From Piezodorus guildinii (Eukaryota > Arthropoda > Insecta > Hemiptera > Pentatomidae): 64,000 nucleotides of DNA. The position numbers were made by a program, and so were the translations under genes. Under the pieces are notes generated by a model, which worked only from the letters and a program-made list of their open reading frames with translations, did no database searches and was not told where the DNA came from. Location of the stretch: NCBI GenBank assembly GCA_023052935.1, contig CM041298.1:59142217-59206216 (forward strand). Direction: 5' to 3'. Position 1 is the stretch's first letter. Each line of letters begins with the position of its first letter. Positions 18,982 through 31,800 of this stretch are shown here, piece after piece.

Positions 18982-20331
18982 ATGAGATTAATGAAAAAGA
19001 CAAGGAATATGTCTAAACCATATAACAAAAAGGAAGGTTTCGGTCTTGATTGTCCAAAACATTCAACCAGGCGTAGAAAGACCACTATTAAACAAGTACA
19101 AGACAAAAATTGTACTTCAAGTAATGAGAACCGTAGTGCAAAGGATAGAATCGAAACTGCAAACGAAAATGTTGTCCAATTTAATAATCTTATGGAAAAG
19201 GTTAAGGAGGAAATCAAGGATGGCTCTCAATTGTATTTATTTGATACTCTAGTTAAACAGAATGCAATGCCTGAAGAAATGAACTTTCAATTTATGGAAG
19301 CTGTTCTTTCATATCTTGGCTCATATTCGGCAAAAGATTTTTTCAATCAAGTGGTGAAAAAAGAAATTTTAGAATCTTGTAGAACCAATGAAATTTTATT
19401 CGCAGCTTTATTCCAAGCTTTAGAAGATTCTAAAAAACTAGCAAAGACCAAAGGTGATTCCTTAAATGATTTCAAAATGCCTACTACTTACTTTGACTTT
19501 ACTATGTGTGAGGATGCACAGTTTCAAGAAATGGTCCATGTTACAAGGAAGACAGCTAAGATTCTGATTGAACATATACGAGGCATTCCAGTTGATATGG
19601 ACAATAATACAGAACATAATGAATTCCTGCAAAGTAATGAGCCAATTGATAAGATGTTATTTCTCCTGTTGTGGTACTTGAGGAATGAAGACAAAAAGTT
19701 AGAAGATGCTGTCGGTGTGTTTGATCTAGGCAATGTTGAAAATGCTAACAGGTTGCTAAATCGGGGTGTTGCCATTGTTTTGAAGTTGAAAGCTGATGCT
19801 GGACTGCTTTGGCCTACTCCTGAAGAATTTTTGTATACAGCAACATGCATTGAGAAAAGATTTTCTTTCCCAAGTGTAGCCGCTGTGATGGGTCATCGCA
19901 TTATTAATTGTGAAAGTGGGCAAAGACTAATGCTACAAGCGGTTTGTAATGAGAAAAGTATGTTTATCGATGCATGTACCTCATTTGATACTAGACCAAG
20001 GATAGTATTCAACCAAAGTATGTTAAAAAACAAGATTCAAGATCTAAATAATGGGCTAGCCATAGTTTCTGAAGATTTCGATGTTCCTAATAAATCCAAA
20101 AAGAATCTCGTTTTTCCATACAAAAAAGGGTCACTGGTGACATCTTCTGAGGAAGAGATTTTTAATATAATGCATACATTTGTTATGGATATATTAACAG
20201 AAGCATTTAATCTTTTGCTTAAAAGATTTCCGAAACTGAAGTTACTAGATAGGAGCGAACCAGATATAGTTACTGCTGCCTGTGTATTACATAATTACTG
20301 CACAAAATTAAATGATTTAACTCCTCTATAA
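18982..20331 (+). CDS. PIF/Harbinger transposase-derived protein, catalytic triad degenerate
   Basis: An uninterrupted 449-codon frame from ATG 18982 to TAA 20329-20331; Met4 and Met10 are alternative starts. The N-terminal 60 residues are basic and Lys/Arg-rich and could serve nuclear entry or DNA contact. Residues 277-320 (LLWPTPEEF, FSFPSVAAVMGHRI) and 317-346 (LMLQAVCNEKSMFIDACTSF, then VFNQSML) align with the DDE_Tnp_4 nuclease of HARBI1-like proteins. Residues 404-439 hold TEAFNLLLKRFPKL and AACVLHNYC, the family's end. By that alignment the first catalytic Asp is Met303 and the second is Pro339, while Glu407 is kept. Loss of the Asp residues with the frame fully open suggests a domesticated, non-cleaving protein, perhaps DNA binding or a partner of an MYB/SANT protein as in other PIF derivatives. 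It is also possibly a recently dead transposon copy. No terminal inverted repeats were found. Confidence 0.75.
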   Translation: MRLMKKTRNMSKPYNKKEGFGLDCPKHSTRRRKTTIKQVQDKNCTSSNENRSAKDRIETANENVVQFNNLMEKVKEEIKDGSQLYLFDTLVKQNAMPEEMNFQFMEAVLSYLGSYSAKDFFNQVVKKEILESCRTNEILFAALFQALEDSKKLAKTKGDSLNDFKMPTTYFDFTMCEDAQFQEMVHVTRKTAKILIEHIRGIPVDMDNNTEHNEFLQSNEPIDKMLFLLLWYLRNEDKKLEDAVGVFDLGNVENANRLLNRGVAIVLKLKADAGLLWPTPEEFLYTATCIEKRFSFPSVAAVMGHRIINCESGQRLMLQAVCNEKSMFIDACTSFDTRPRIVFNQSMLKNKIQDLNNGLAIVSEDFDVPNKSKKNLVFPYKKGSLVTSSEEEIFNIMHTFVMDILTEAFNLLLKRFPKLKLLDRSEPDIVTAACVLHNYCTKLNDLTPL

Positions 20332-20960
20332 ATACTAGTGTTAGTTACACTGTCTCACTCTAAAATATTTTATTTTAATCACAAAGAATCATTTAAGTAC
20401 ATCTGTTAATCTTTGTGAGACATGTTAATCTTTGTGAGAAATTGTATTAAATTCTTTCAATTTTTGTTTATAATCTACATTAAATCTATTATTATTCATA
20501 AAGATGTACAATATTTTTCCTGGATGTCTATTTGAGTTGTTTTCATCAATTTCTTCTCCAATTGAATTAAGTTTTTGTGTTTACAATGGTGCTAAAGACT
20601 TTTCTACATACTTGTATGTGTATATATATATATATTTGTATGTCTATATTTTAAATAACTAATTGATTTCTTGTTTATTACAATATATTTTATCACCTCC
20701 TCTTACCACCATTGAAAGAAACATCACAACCCCCTTATTACAGTGTAATTAACCTAATATCTTAACCTTGAGAACTTGTTGAAGTACAGGCCTATTTCTC
20801 GATAATTAATAAGTGAGTTCCGAAAAGTTAAATTAAGTTTAGCTTGATCACATATCACTTGAAACATAACTGTTTTCTTTATATAAATCATATTAAAGTT
20901 TATGTAGATATTATAGATAAAATGCAGTGGAAGAATGTGTAGGTTATCGTTAATAAAGAG
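20332..20960. other. 3' flank of the Harbinger-derived gene, noncoding
   Basis: AT-rich with a short TA run near 20617-20633. No further gene seen. Confidence 0.45.
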
Positions 20961-20969
20961 TAAAACAAG

Positions 20970-21425
20970 AAACATTTTTTTTTTTTTGTTTAATATATTT
21001 ATTGGTATTCACAACTGTATAATAAAATACATTTAGTAAATGTGATACAAGATATGTTGACATGATTCATATTTAGAGATTCTACCCATTGGCAGCTCCC
21101 TAAAGAGTGTTAAACTAGAAGGCCTCGGGGCCATCTTCTTTTCAGACGCCTGGGAGGATTATCAGGGATTGTAGACCAAGCAAGGATTGAAACTAGTGTG
21201 TTAGAGTGGGAATGGAGTTTGTCATGAAAGGAGAGGTACCTGGTTCGGGCCAAGTCAGCAACAAAGGGAATATTAAGGTCTTTATGGATGAGTTTATTTA
21301 TGACAAAATTAGGAGCATTGAGGATTTTTAGAAGGATTTTGGATTGTAAGGATTCGAGACGAGATGAATTTGATGGTTTAGTAGAGCCCCAAATCTCTAC
21401 TTTGAAGTCCATATTAGTCTTATGA
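20970..21425 (-). pseudogene. Jockey-type LINE, 3' fragment J1
   Basis: The minus strand reads WGSTKPSNSSRLESLQSKIL, LARTRYLSFHDKLHSHS and NPPRRLKRRWPRGLL and then stops. This is the same C-terminus as the complete LINE at 40975-45871. The 3' UTR follows, ending in a poly(A) run (poly-T at 20974-20986 on the plus strand). 5'-truncated. Confidence 0.85.
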
Positions 21426-21429
21426 TAGT

Positions 21430-24400
21430 CATGTAGATGAGGAGAAAAATTTAGTATTTGTTTTAAATATAATTGTTTTATTGTGAGCCATCTTTTAATA
21501 TTTTTTTAAAAAATATTTTATATGTATGTGCATTTATATATTTAAATATAAATCGATAATTAAGGAGTAGTATTCCAAACTGACCAAGTCTTTATAATAT
21601 TTTTTTCTTTGTTAGTTTCACATTGTCATAAGGTATAAGTAAAAATTGTAGAAAAAAAAATTAAATGGATATCTCGTTCTATTAAATCTATTCCTTGTAT
21701 TTTTAGTTGCTTGGTTACATATTAGTTTTACCATTATATTTATATAGATTAACACTTAATAATTACTGTTAATGTTTCTCTTTTAGTAATTGGAAATATA
21801 ACACATGTAATTTCATAAAACTGTTTAATTTTCAATTATTACAACCTGCCACCATAAGCAAAGAAGTATAATCATACTCAGAGATTCTTATAAATACTTG
21901 ATGGATATTCTCAATTTAATATCCTTAATCTTTAAGGTACTGTTGATTCATAGTTGGAAATTTTTTAAGAATGGAGGAGTTTCAATTGATTTCTAAGGTA
22001 TCATTTGTTTTAAAAATATATGAAAATTTAAAAAAAGTCAATTCGTAATTTAGAAATTATTATATATTACTATAATAAGATAGTTCCTTACTATCTTATT
22101 GAAATTCAAGCAAAAATGTGATGAAATTTTCGGAAAGACATTTATTTCAGATATAGGAAAGTCATTTCAGGATTTCAGTCATTAATAATTTCTTTACAAA
22201 AACCTTTTTACATTGGAGCAATACAACTTTAGATAAAAAAAGACATATTAAATGTTAAAGGACTTGGAAGAGTTATTGAAGGAATAAAGAGGAGAAAAAT
22301 ATTGGAACCTGGCAGACACCACCTAACCAGATGGGTCTGTAAATTTCATCTGACCAATTAAAGGTTAATACAGAAAAATAAAAAGTTAAGGAGGGTTGCC
22401 TAATAAATTATATATTTCGTTTATTTTAGGAAAATAAAAAATATATTATAATAAACTCATTGGTGGTGGGAAACATTTGAAAGTCTTTTGGGGAACAGTA
22501 TACTCAATCACCACTTAAATGTTAAACCCAGTTAGTTACATGCATCATTGCCTTAATTTTTTGAATTATTAAAATGTCCAATAAGTGAGAAAATGAGTAC
22601 TGATACTAGAATCTACAGATGTGATGACCCTTCCATATTAGGAGTCATCGGGAATCAAGGAGGTTACATCTGTTGCACTATAAAGGCCGATTTGGTCCTT
22701 GTTTCCCTCAAAAAGCCTTCACCAGATTTCTTTATTTTATGTTATCACTTGCCAGTTATTTGTATTGAGTTGGCCCCAGGCAATCCATCTAAGTTGTATA
22801 GGCCTCTTTTTTCTTGTTCTTTAAATCAATAATTTTGGAATTGCTTCATCTGACATCCTAGTGACATGTCAAGCCCAACAAAGCCTGCTTGTAAATCCCA
22901 TCACGTCCATCTCCCCATAAAGACCATAGATTTCCCTGTTCCATCTTACATCTGTCCCACCAGGAGCAAAAAAACTAAAAGTCTATTGGCAAATTTGATG
23001 TTTAATTAATATTTAGAGATATATAGCTGGACGAAGTGACCATACTCATTCTCTACAATTGCTTCCCTGATGAGATTCAAGTATATACTGATAATGCAGC
23101 CTTATTATCATTTTTTTTTTTTTTTCATCAACACTTAATCTCTTTTTTCTGAACAGTGGTACATCAGGTTTGTACAGCATTTTCTCTCTATTATATGAGA
23201 TTTGAAGAGACATAAAATAAAACTGAATGTTAAGGAAAATGAATTAATTGCCATAAAAACAACAAATAAAAATCAGAATATCTCTAGTTCTTTTTTTTTT
23301 TTTTTAATATTTACAAGTATAGGAAATTTTGTGTATAATATTCTGATGGCATTCATTTCATTATAATAAATGAAAATCGTACAACCAATATATAATTGTG
23401 AGATTCCAAAATCAAAGAATGTAGTCTCTAACATATCAATATTATGTCAGTCAGAAACTACATCTTTTTCTATTTTAATCATATAATTAACAATTGATTA
23501 GTATTTTCTCTCTATTTGAGAACTTTTGCTCTTATTAATTTAACATTTCTATGAAAACAAAAAACAAAAACAGATACTTAGATTATCAATACTTTATTTT
23601 ATAACATCAATAAAATAATTAAATACAGTAATCTTTGAAACAATTAGCAACATTTAAATTTCTATAAAATAGTACATACAAGCATTAATAAAGTAATCAT
23701 TACTTTTCAGAAAATGAACATGTTTTTAGAAAAACAATTTTTTTTTTTTTTTAAGTTACAATATTCATCTCAACTGAAACTTTTTTTTTAATCAGTTAAG
23801 AAAAAATTTGTACATTTGTTATTATTTAAAATAAATTTCATTATATTTTTTATAGCTCCTATTAAAAAAAATTATCAGGACAATTTCAGAATGAGAGGGG
23901 AGGTGTAAAGGAAAAGAGGTGTGTACATTTTTCCAAAAGTTTCTATATGCCTTTCATCATATTCTCTTTATTATTTAAGACAAAAATAATTTCAACTTGA
24001 GCATTAGTTTTAGGTAAAGTGGGCACAGTAAGGACCTTATGAATTTACAACTCGGAATAATGAAATAATTGAATTAAACATTTTATAATAAAAGAATAAA
24101 TAATTGCACTTCAAAATTAAATTTGTCATTATTACATGTTTGAATTATTAATTTGCATTTTTAAGTATTCAAATTAAAATTATTAATGATTCGTTTTCAA
24201 TAATGTTAATAAATACATTTTTAAAACAATCTCCAATTTAACTTAAAAATTATTTTCTGTTGCTTGAAACCATTTGTATAGTTTTATAGGTCTAGTTTCA
24301 ATATGAAGATGAAAGGTGTCCTGGAAAATTCCATATGTCCTAAAAAGTTGAGCATTTCGGAAAAGTAGATCCAAAGTTTAGATATAAAGCTGTTATATAA

Positions 24401-27400
24401 TAAATGATAGGTGAAAAATGTTCTTGAAATATAAATTTATTCACCAATGCACTTTTATCAATCTATAAAATATTTATTTTAGAATTGAAATTAGATAACT
24501 TTATGCGTTTGAACAAATATTAGTAATAGTGATTTAACGTATTATGTCAAAAAATTCAATAATTAATTTCTATTTATTAATATATATTAAAGAAATATGA
24601 AATAAATAATTATATTCTTCTAAATTCTATATTTAACAGAACCAAAACATTTTTTATTAATTATTTAAATTTGTTTTTGTTAAAACAAGGTATTAAATTT
24701 GGCTAAACAAACTCTTATTTTAGTTATAAAAATACAGATTTCAGTATTTTTAGACATTATTATAAATAAGATATTTAACTTAAAATAAAACCTGGAAATT
24801 CTTAATATCTGTTTCAGGTAAAATTTATTGAAATTATACGATAGGCAAGAAATACTGTGGGGCCTCACAGATTGCGAGAAAACCTTAAAAACTAATTTTA
24901 TTTTCAATAAACAAAATTTTTAATCTAGATAGTGATATGTTAAACATGTATGCATATTCAGTTAGATTTCAAACACTAAATTCACTCTTGTGCATTAAAA
25001 TTGTACTTTTCATGAGTAAATTTTACTTATTATTTATAAATTCCTTTTTTATTAAGAATTGTTTACCTGTTTGAGATAAGATATGGATGAATTAAAAAAA
25101 AAAATCTTTACAATTTTATTCCAAATTTAATGATAAAATTCCCTAATAAGTGTTTAGAAATTCATATGCGTAATATATATTTGTGCTTTGATGTTATCAA
25201 TATGTTGCAAAATAGTTTATGCCATTAAAAGGCTTCTTAACTTTGCTATAAAAACTTATTATAAGATTTGGCTCATTAAAAAAATAGGAACTGATTTAGA
25301 TTATTTTTTATACTTTCTTGTAATAAAAACGTCTTTCATACCCTTGTAAGTAATTTGTGAGATGATTTATAACAAGAGACCAGATTTTTCAGAGATCGTG
25401 TGTTTTATTTTAAGCAGTTCAACTAATATCTTTCTATAATAGTAAATAGTATTTGATTACAATTTCATATATTTTATTCATATTATAGAAATTCTGATTA
25501 TCATGAAGATTAATTTTTATTCTAATGATGGTAGAATGAATTATGGAAGATGAATTACACATAGTAGAATGAATTATGCAGAAAGATAGTTGGTTCCTGC
25601 ATTCAAAATTTTGCTACATTAATCGTGATGAAAGCCTAACATTAAAACCAAAACTAAATGTAAAATTAGACTCCTCAATTTAGTGTAGAATCAGTAAGAA
25701 TAAGAATTGTATAATTCATCACTTTAAATGTTAATCAATATTGATAATTAATCACAACTATCATGAACCATACTAAAACTTGTTTTTTTAAACATAAAAT
25801 TATTCTTTAGATATTTAACTGCTATTTGTTTTTCTTATTACACATAATAAGAAAATAAAATAAAATGAATATTGGCTATGTAAAGAAATGTTACAGTTAT
25901 CTCCCATGCCTATTTTAATATATTATTTTACACATCTAATAACTCATTACATTATGATAATTACAGAATATAATAATTTCCTTTAATCATTTCTTGTTAA
26001 TTATTTAAGGTTTTTTTTTCTGCTGCACGAAGAAAACCTGGTCTTTGGTTATAGCTAGCATATATAATGAACATAATTTTAATATTAATGGATATTAAAT
26101 AAATTATTTTTAAAAACTAAACAGTCTTAGGATAACATAAATATAATATAAATCTCAAATATTTAACAATACATTTTACATAATGGAAAATAATTTTATT
26201 TTTATTAAAATTATCTAGAAAACTCTGACTAGTAAAAAGGTGCATTCACAGTGAAAAATCTTTAGACAGTTAATTTAAATTTTAGTATAATTTTTGTTTG
26301 CTTTTGCACTTCACTGAATTTTAAAAATGTTATTACTAATTAACAATCACTTTATATAGAAAAATGTCAAAGATTTTCTTATAAAATTATTGAATGTTAT
26401 ATGACGGTTGGACCATATATTCAGAAATTAAATTAACAATAAATTTTTGACATGTAAAGAGTGTCTCTATCCGTAGTTTGATAAATGACAATTCTGAATA
26501 AAAAAAGGAGTTTTGATTTTATACACTTCAGAAATTACTTTTTTTTTTCTAAGTTCTTATTTTTTTTAAATAAAAAAGAAAAACTTCAAAAGTGGTAAAA
26601 TATTAAAATTCTAAAAACAAAACAAAAAATATCTGCTAGTTTTTTAATGTATTCAATTGACATTTTTTGTTATTACAGAGCTGTACAATTGATAGTTATA
26701 ATTTATACTTTAAGGACTGAGAAACCTTACACATCCAACACTATATTTTAGAGAGAAAAAAAATTTTTTTATGTATTATGGCATACTACTAGATTTTCAG
26801 AATAAATTTCATTAGTAGTCAAATGCAAACAAAAAAAAAAAATATAATCTAAGATTATTTGAAAAGCCACTCTTATGAAATATCAATATTTAAATTCTAA
26901 TACATATAATAATAATGGTTATCTATTTATTTAAAATATTGAATTATTTATCTATTGCTAATACACGTGCAGCCTGCCTAAACAGTTACTAGACTATGCT
27001 AAAGCGAAAACATCCATTAATACTATTTAACCACTTATTAAATACTTAAACTTTTACGTATATATTTAAAAACACACAAATAATTAAAAATTTATCGTGA
27101 ATGCCATAAATTATTTTATTTTTAACATATAGCACTAAAGTTTACATTCTTTAAGACTAATAACCTGGTTTGCTTATCTTTGATAAAATTTTAAGTACAG
27201 TTGAACCTGTTCATATTCAAAATCATTTGACAGATATTATTTCGTATAGAACAAATTTTTCATGAAGCTATAATCGTCTGGTGTATTAGAGGCTATTTGC
27301 CAATTTTTAGTTAAGATAAATTATATAAGTTTTTTTTTTTTATTGAATTCATATGTGGCCCTCATATACTTCCACATTTAATTTTTTTATTATTTGAAAG

Positions 27401-28654
27401 AGTAATTTTTTTGTTTATAATCCATGAGTTCACAGAAAATGTTCCTTATGAAAAACACTTTGTGATCTGTGCCACTATGTTTTAATGATTCCTTCCATAA
27501 AGTTTTCTCTCTAGCCTTACATTCCTTTTGCTTCTTATTCACTAAATTTCCAAGAATATTGAAATATACACAAAAATATAACTAATTAATGTTTGCTTTA
27601 ATTTTTATTTATTTTTTTACGATTTACTGATTATTTATTTGTTTTGTATATAAGGAAATATTATTGTTATTATCATATACTTTAATAGTCACATTCACTG
27701 TTCTCTTATAATTCTCTTAAAATTATTCAGCCATGTATTTTTTATTAGACATTATTTTTCTTAGATTAAAGATTATGTTTATTTGAATTTTAATTTTTGA
27801 AAAGCTTTATTTATTTAAAGTATAATTACCATCTTAATTTTTTGTTCTATCAAAATTTTAATAAATATAGATTTGTTAAATGTTTTAATTTTATTGAAGG
27901 AATTTTTCTGTTCAATATTTAGAGGTTCGACTGTACATCAACAAATAATTTTCTTCTAAATCCTAAATTTATAGCCAACATATATTGTTATAAAACATAT
28001 AACATTATCTAATAAAACTGGTATGGTTTATAACATTTTTAATGAAACATAATTTTAACATTACTGAACAATATATAAAATTTGCATGGAAACCAGCCAA
28101 AAATTAACACAATAAAATCCTAAAATATTTAACACAACATTCGAAGTAATTCAACAATTTTTTAAATAATATTTAAAAATTAACATAATTATGAGCTAGT
28201 CTTTGGTCTTATCAGATACTATTCAATAAATATATATTAACACTTTTTATGATATGCATTAGTTCATTAGATGTCAAACTTGACTTATATCTAATCTTAA
28301 ATCTAATGATATGTTTAATGATATGTATTGTTCTTGGTCACATTTACTAACAAAGCAAGTAAATGTTAGTCCAATGAAAATAAATAATCTTTTTTTTTTT
28401 TTATAATTAAAATATACTTACATTACTAGGTCAAATTAATAGGTAACTTTCAGTTCTTACAATGATATGTTCAGTTTAGCAATATGCTCATATATTACTA
28501 AAGTATTTTAAAAATAAATAATCCTAATAATATCTCTATTGAAACATTAATAATTAGTCTTTAGTCAGATTCTAAATAATAAGATTCTAAGAAAAGTGCT
28601 ACAGACAACATACAAGTATTAAATGATAAATAACTATGCAAAGATTTTTTTTTT
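21430..28654. other. long AT-rich noncoding region
   Basis: About 7 kb with poly-T tracts, many short A/T runs and no supported exon. A more mixed patch at 22580-22980 looks like an old retroposon piece but gave no firm match. The part next to 28654 must contain the 3' UTR of ChAT; its polyadenylation site could not be chosen among many AATAAA-like strings. Confidence 0.5.
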
Positions 28655-28855
28655 TTACAATCGAATTTGAAGAAGCGTTTGCATAGCATTAAAACTTTCT
28701 TCAAGACTTTGTGCGAATCGAGAAGTACTCGTGAGTTCTGATGAATAAAACGCAGATAGGCAAAATACGACCGAGTCTTCATGTATGTTGTATGATGCTC
28801 CATAACCGTCTGGTACTACCGGTCCATAACCCATAAATCCAATTTTGGTTGCAAC
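28655..28855 (-). CDS. ChAT: ChAT terminal exon
   Basis: Acceptor TCTTATTAG. Encodes VATKIGFMGYGPVVPDGYG, SVVFCLSAFYSSEL and SLEESFNAMQTLLQIRL, with TAA at 28655-28657. The family's C-terminal acetyltransferase fold segment. Confidence 0.92.
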   Translation of the reverse strand, partial: VATKIGFMGYGPVVPDGYGASYNIHEDSVVFCLSAFYSSELTSTSRFAQSLEESFNAMQTLLQIRL

Positions 28856-31800
28856 CTAATAAGATTGAAACAATGTCAGGAATTAATAAAAAGTTCAGGG
28901 ATATTTACTTTGTTCAAATTAAAATAGTTTTTTAAATAATAGGTGGTGTCTAAACAAACCACTTAAGCATTATAGCTATATTTATAAGTGTTGAGGAAAT
29001 TTACCAGTTAACCGCATGTTTTTACAACTTGTTTGAAAAATAATTTTTATAAATGTTACATTTTGAGATAAACTGTAAATTTCTATTCTAAAGACTAAAA
29101 GTTCCTCAGTTAACACTTTCTTTTTTTTTTTTTTTTTTTTTTTGTGAATCTAGAAAAAAAAGAAAGAAATAATTGTATTAAATTTCAATAGTCAAGGAAA
29201 TATTCCTAATATTTAAAATCACGTAATAGGACAACATCTAATTCTGACTAATTCAAGGACAAAAAGCTAATCAGATTCGTAATATAAAATTGCTTAAGAC
29301 TTCAATTCTCACTCTCTTCTCATGAAACATAGGATAGGTAGCTGATTTATAGAATTTTTATATTTCTCAAATTCTTATCGTAACAAAGTAGTTTTGAAAA
29401 TGGGGTACTCCTCCCTGTGTTAATATCTGGATAGAAAATAAAAATAAAATCCTTTTACTTTGCATCTGATAGACTTTAAAAAATCTACAAACAAATTATA
29501 TTAATTTAAACTGAAGAATAAGTTTTGATGTTTGCTTCTTTAGTTTTTTCTAACTCCCCATTATTCCATCTCACTCCCTACAAATAAGGAATTTCCCTTG
29601 ATTTTTAAAAATCAATATTTTCCGAAATATCTACTTAAGTTTGTGGATGCTTTGAAGATATCGTAAGGGACACATATAATGTTATAACATAAAATAATAA
29701 AGTATTCCCTAAAATAAGCCGCTCAATATAACCCATAAAATTGGAATGACTCAGTAACCCACCCTAACTAAGAATAATGCCAAGAAGTAAACAATTTATA
29801 TGCTTATATGATCAGATCAATCACTCAATATTTTAAACTCTTTGATTAAATTGTATCTTCTTAATCAACAGTAACTGAACCCTTTATGGTATAAATAAAA
29901 AATAAAAAAGGATATTCATAGTTAATAGTTTAGAGTTTATAAATACTGGGAGTTTATAAATATAAATAGAGTTTTATTTCCTTCTTTTTGAAGTTGTTGG
30001 CATTTCTTAAAGACAATTAATTATTAGTTAGAAAAAATTGCTAACTAAAATTACATTGTTATTAAAAATAGTAATAATTAACGAAAGAAATTTTTTTTTT
30101 ACACTCAAAGGTTAATACCTGGCTTGTACTCAATCCAAAATGATTCAAGATCTTGTACGATTTATCCTGAAAGATATCTGGGAATATTCCTATTAATTTT
30201 GACTGTTCCCTGAGTCCAAGGAGGTGAATGTCTATTCCTTGGCCCATTATATTATCAACCATGATTTCTGTTTGCTTTTTCATTGCTGCATCAAAAAGAG
30301 CTAGTTTTTCTTCATCCTAAAAAAATATTAATATAAGAATATTATGAAAACAAATGTTCCCGTGGAAACTAAATATAATTTCTATATAAACTGTCACCAT
30401 TCCTTTTAAAATTAAATGTAATATTTTAAAATTAATTTTAAGTAGGGAAATCATGTCATGATTTTTGTTTAAACTATCTCTTTTCAAGGATAAATTAGTT
30501 AATATTAGTTTAGGATAAAACTGAATATCTTACTGTTGCTAAGCTGAAAGTAACTCTTTTTGCTGGATTCAAAGGGTCATTGGTATCATCTGATTGAGCC
30601 ATAGCTGAAACCCACTGCAATGTCTCCCAAGTTGCTGATCTGATACAATCTACTCTACCAAGTTTAAATCTTCGTGTTGAAGCACTCTCATATGTTGCTG
30701 TTAGCTTGCCATATAGTCTGAAAATTTTAATGATCATTTGGAGCAGATATTAATTTATTTAACTCCAAATAATAGGCTTTCTTGTTATTGGAATCACTTC
30801 GTAAAAGTATAGATACTTACTTATAATAGGCCAACTGTAATGCCATTTGAATGTAAGCATCGGGGCTAACTTTGCATGACTTGATAAACCTTTTGCCATA
30901 GCCATCAAAATGGTAAACGTAATAATCAAAATCTTCAATTAAACTGTAATAGAAAAAATATTTACTTGTTTAGTAGTATTAATAATTGCATTTATAAATA
31001 GGGTTTCCATGAATAAAGTACCATGGTTGTACATAAAGTGTCCAATTGAATCTTGTTCCATTATCATACATCTTAAGAAGTCATTTTCCCAACTTTATAA
31101 TAAGTATTATGATAGACTAAATAAGTATTTTGTATAATAGAGTACTAGTTCCTATTCCTAATGAGTATTTTGCAAAAGCTGGTTTGGAACAACTTGGGTT
31201 TTTAAGTTCATGAAGTAGTTTTTTTGTTTTATTTAATCTTCTTCTCTTCCATCATGTGTGAGAATCCTTTCTGTAAAGGCTGATCCACGAATCCGTCTCC
31301 TGTACCAATCTTCTTTTCCTTTTCTATTCCAGACTTCTTCTGTCAATGGCTTCCTGGATTGCACCTTCCCAAGTCTTCCTTGTCCTCTCGATCTCAGATT
31401 TTCCAACCCTTTTCTCATTCTGGAAACATGGCTGAAACATCTCATTTGGTGATCTTCTATATTATCCAAAGCTGGCTGAAGTCCCATATTTGACTGTATC
31501 GTTACATTTCACTCTAGGTCTCTTTTTGCCTTTAACTTGGTTCTTCTTAAATATCTATCACTTATAGTTAACTCTTGTGCTTTTTGGTTATAGTCAAAGA
31601 GTCAATTGAATAGGTGATAACTGATAAGAAAGTGTTTTCAAAAACTACCTTTTTTTGTTGTTTTTTTTACACTTCTTTTTTTTCAGTGAATACTTTTTTT
31701 TTTTTAATTTACAGTGAATTAAAACACATATTTATGTTTTAGAAGATTTAGTTGCTTGTATTGGAGAAAAAGAATTTGTCATGCGATCTTCATAGTCATG

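Noticed and set aside
22580..22980. Possible LINE or host exon
   Set aside because: Mixed composition and a 79-codon ORF, but no motif matched and frames are broken; left as unassigned noncoding DNA.
28561..28803. 80-codon minus-strand ORF
   Set aside because: It is the ChAT terminal exon read in the wrong frame; the correct frame ends at 28655 with the family's C-terminus.
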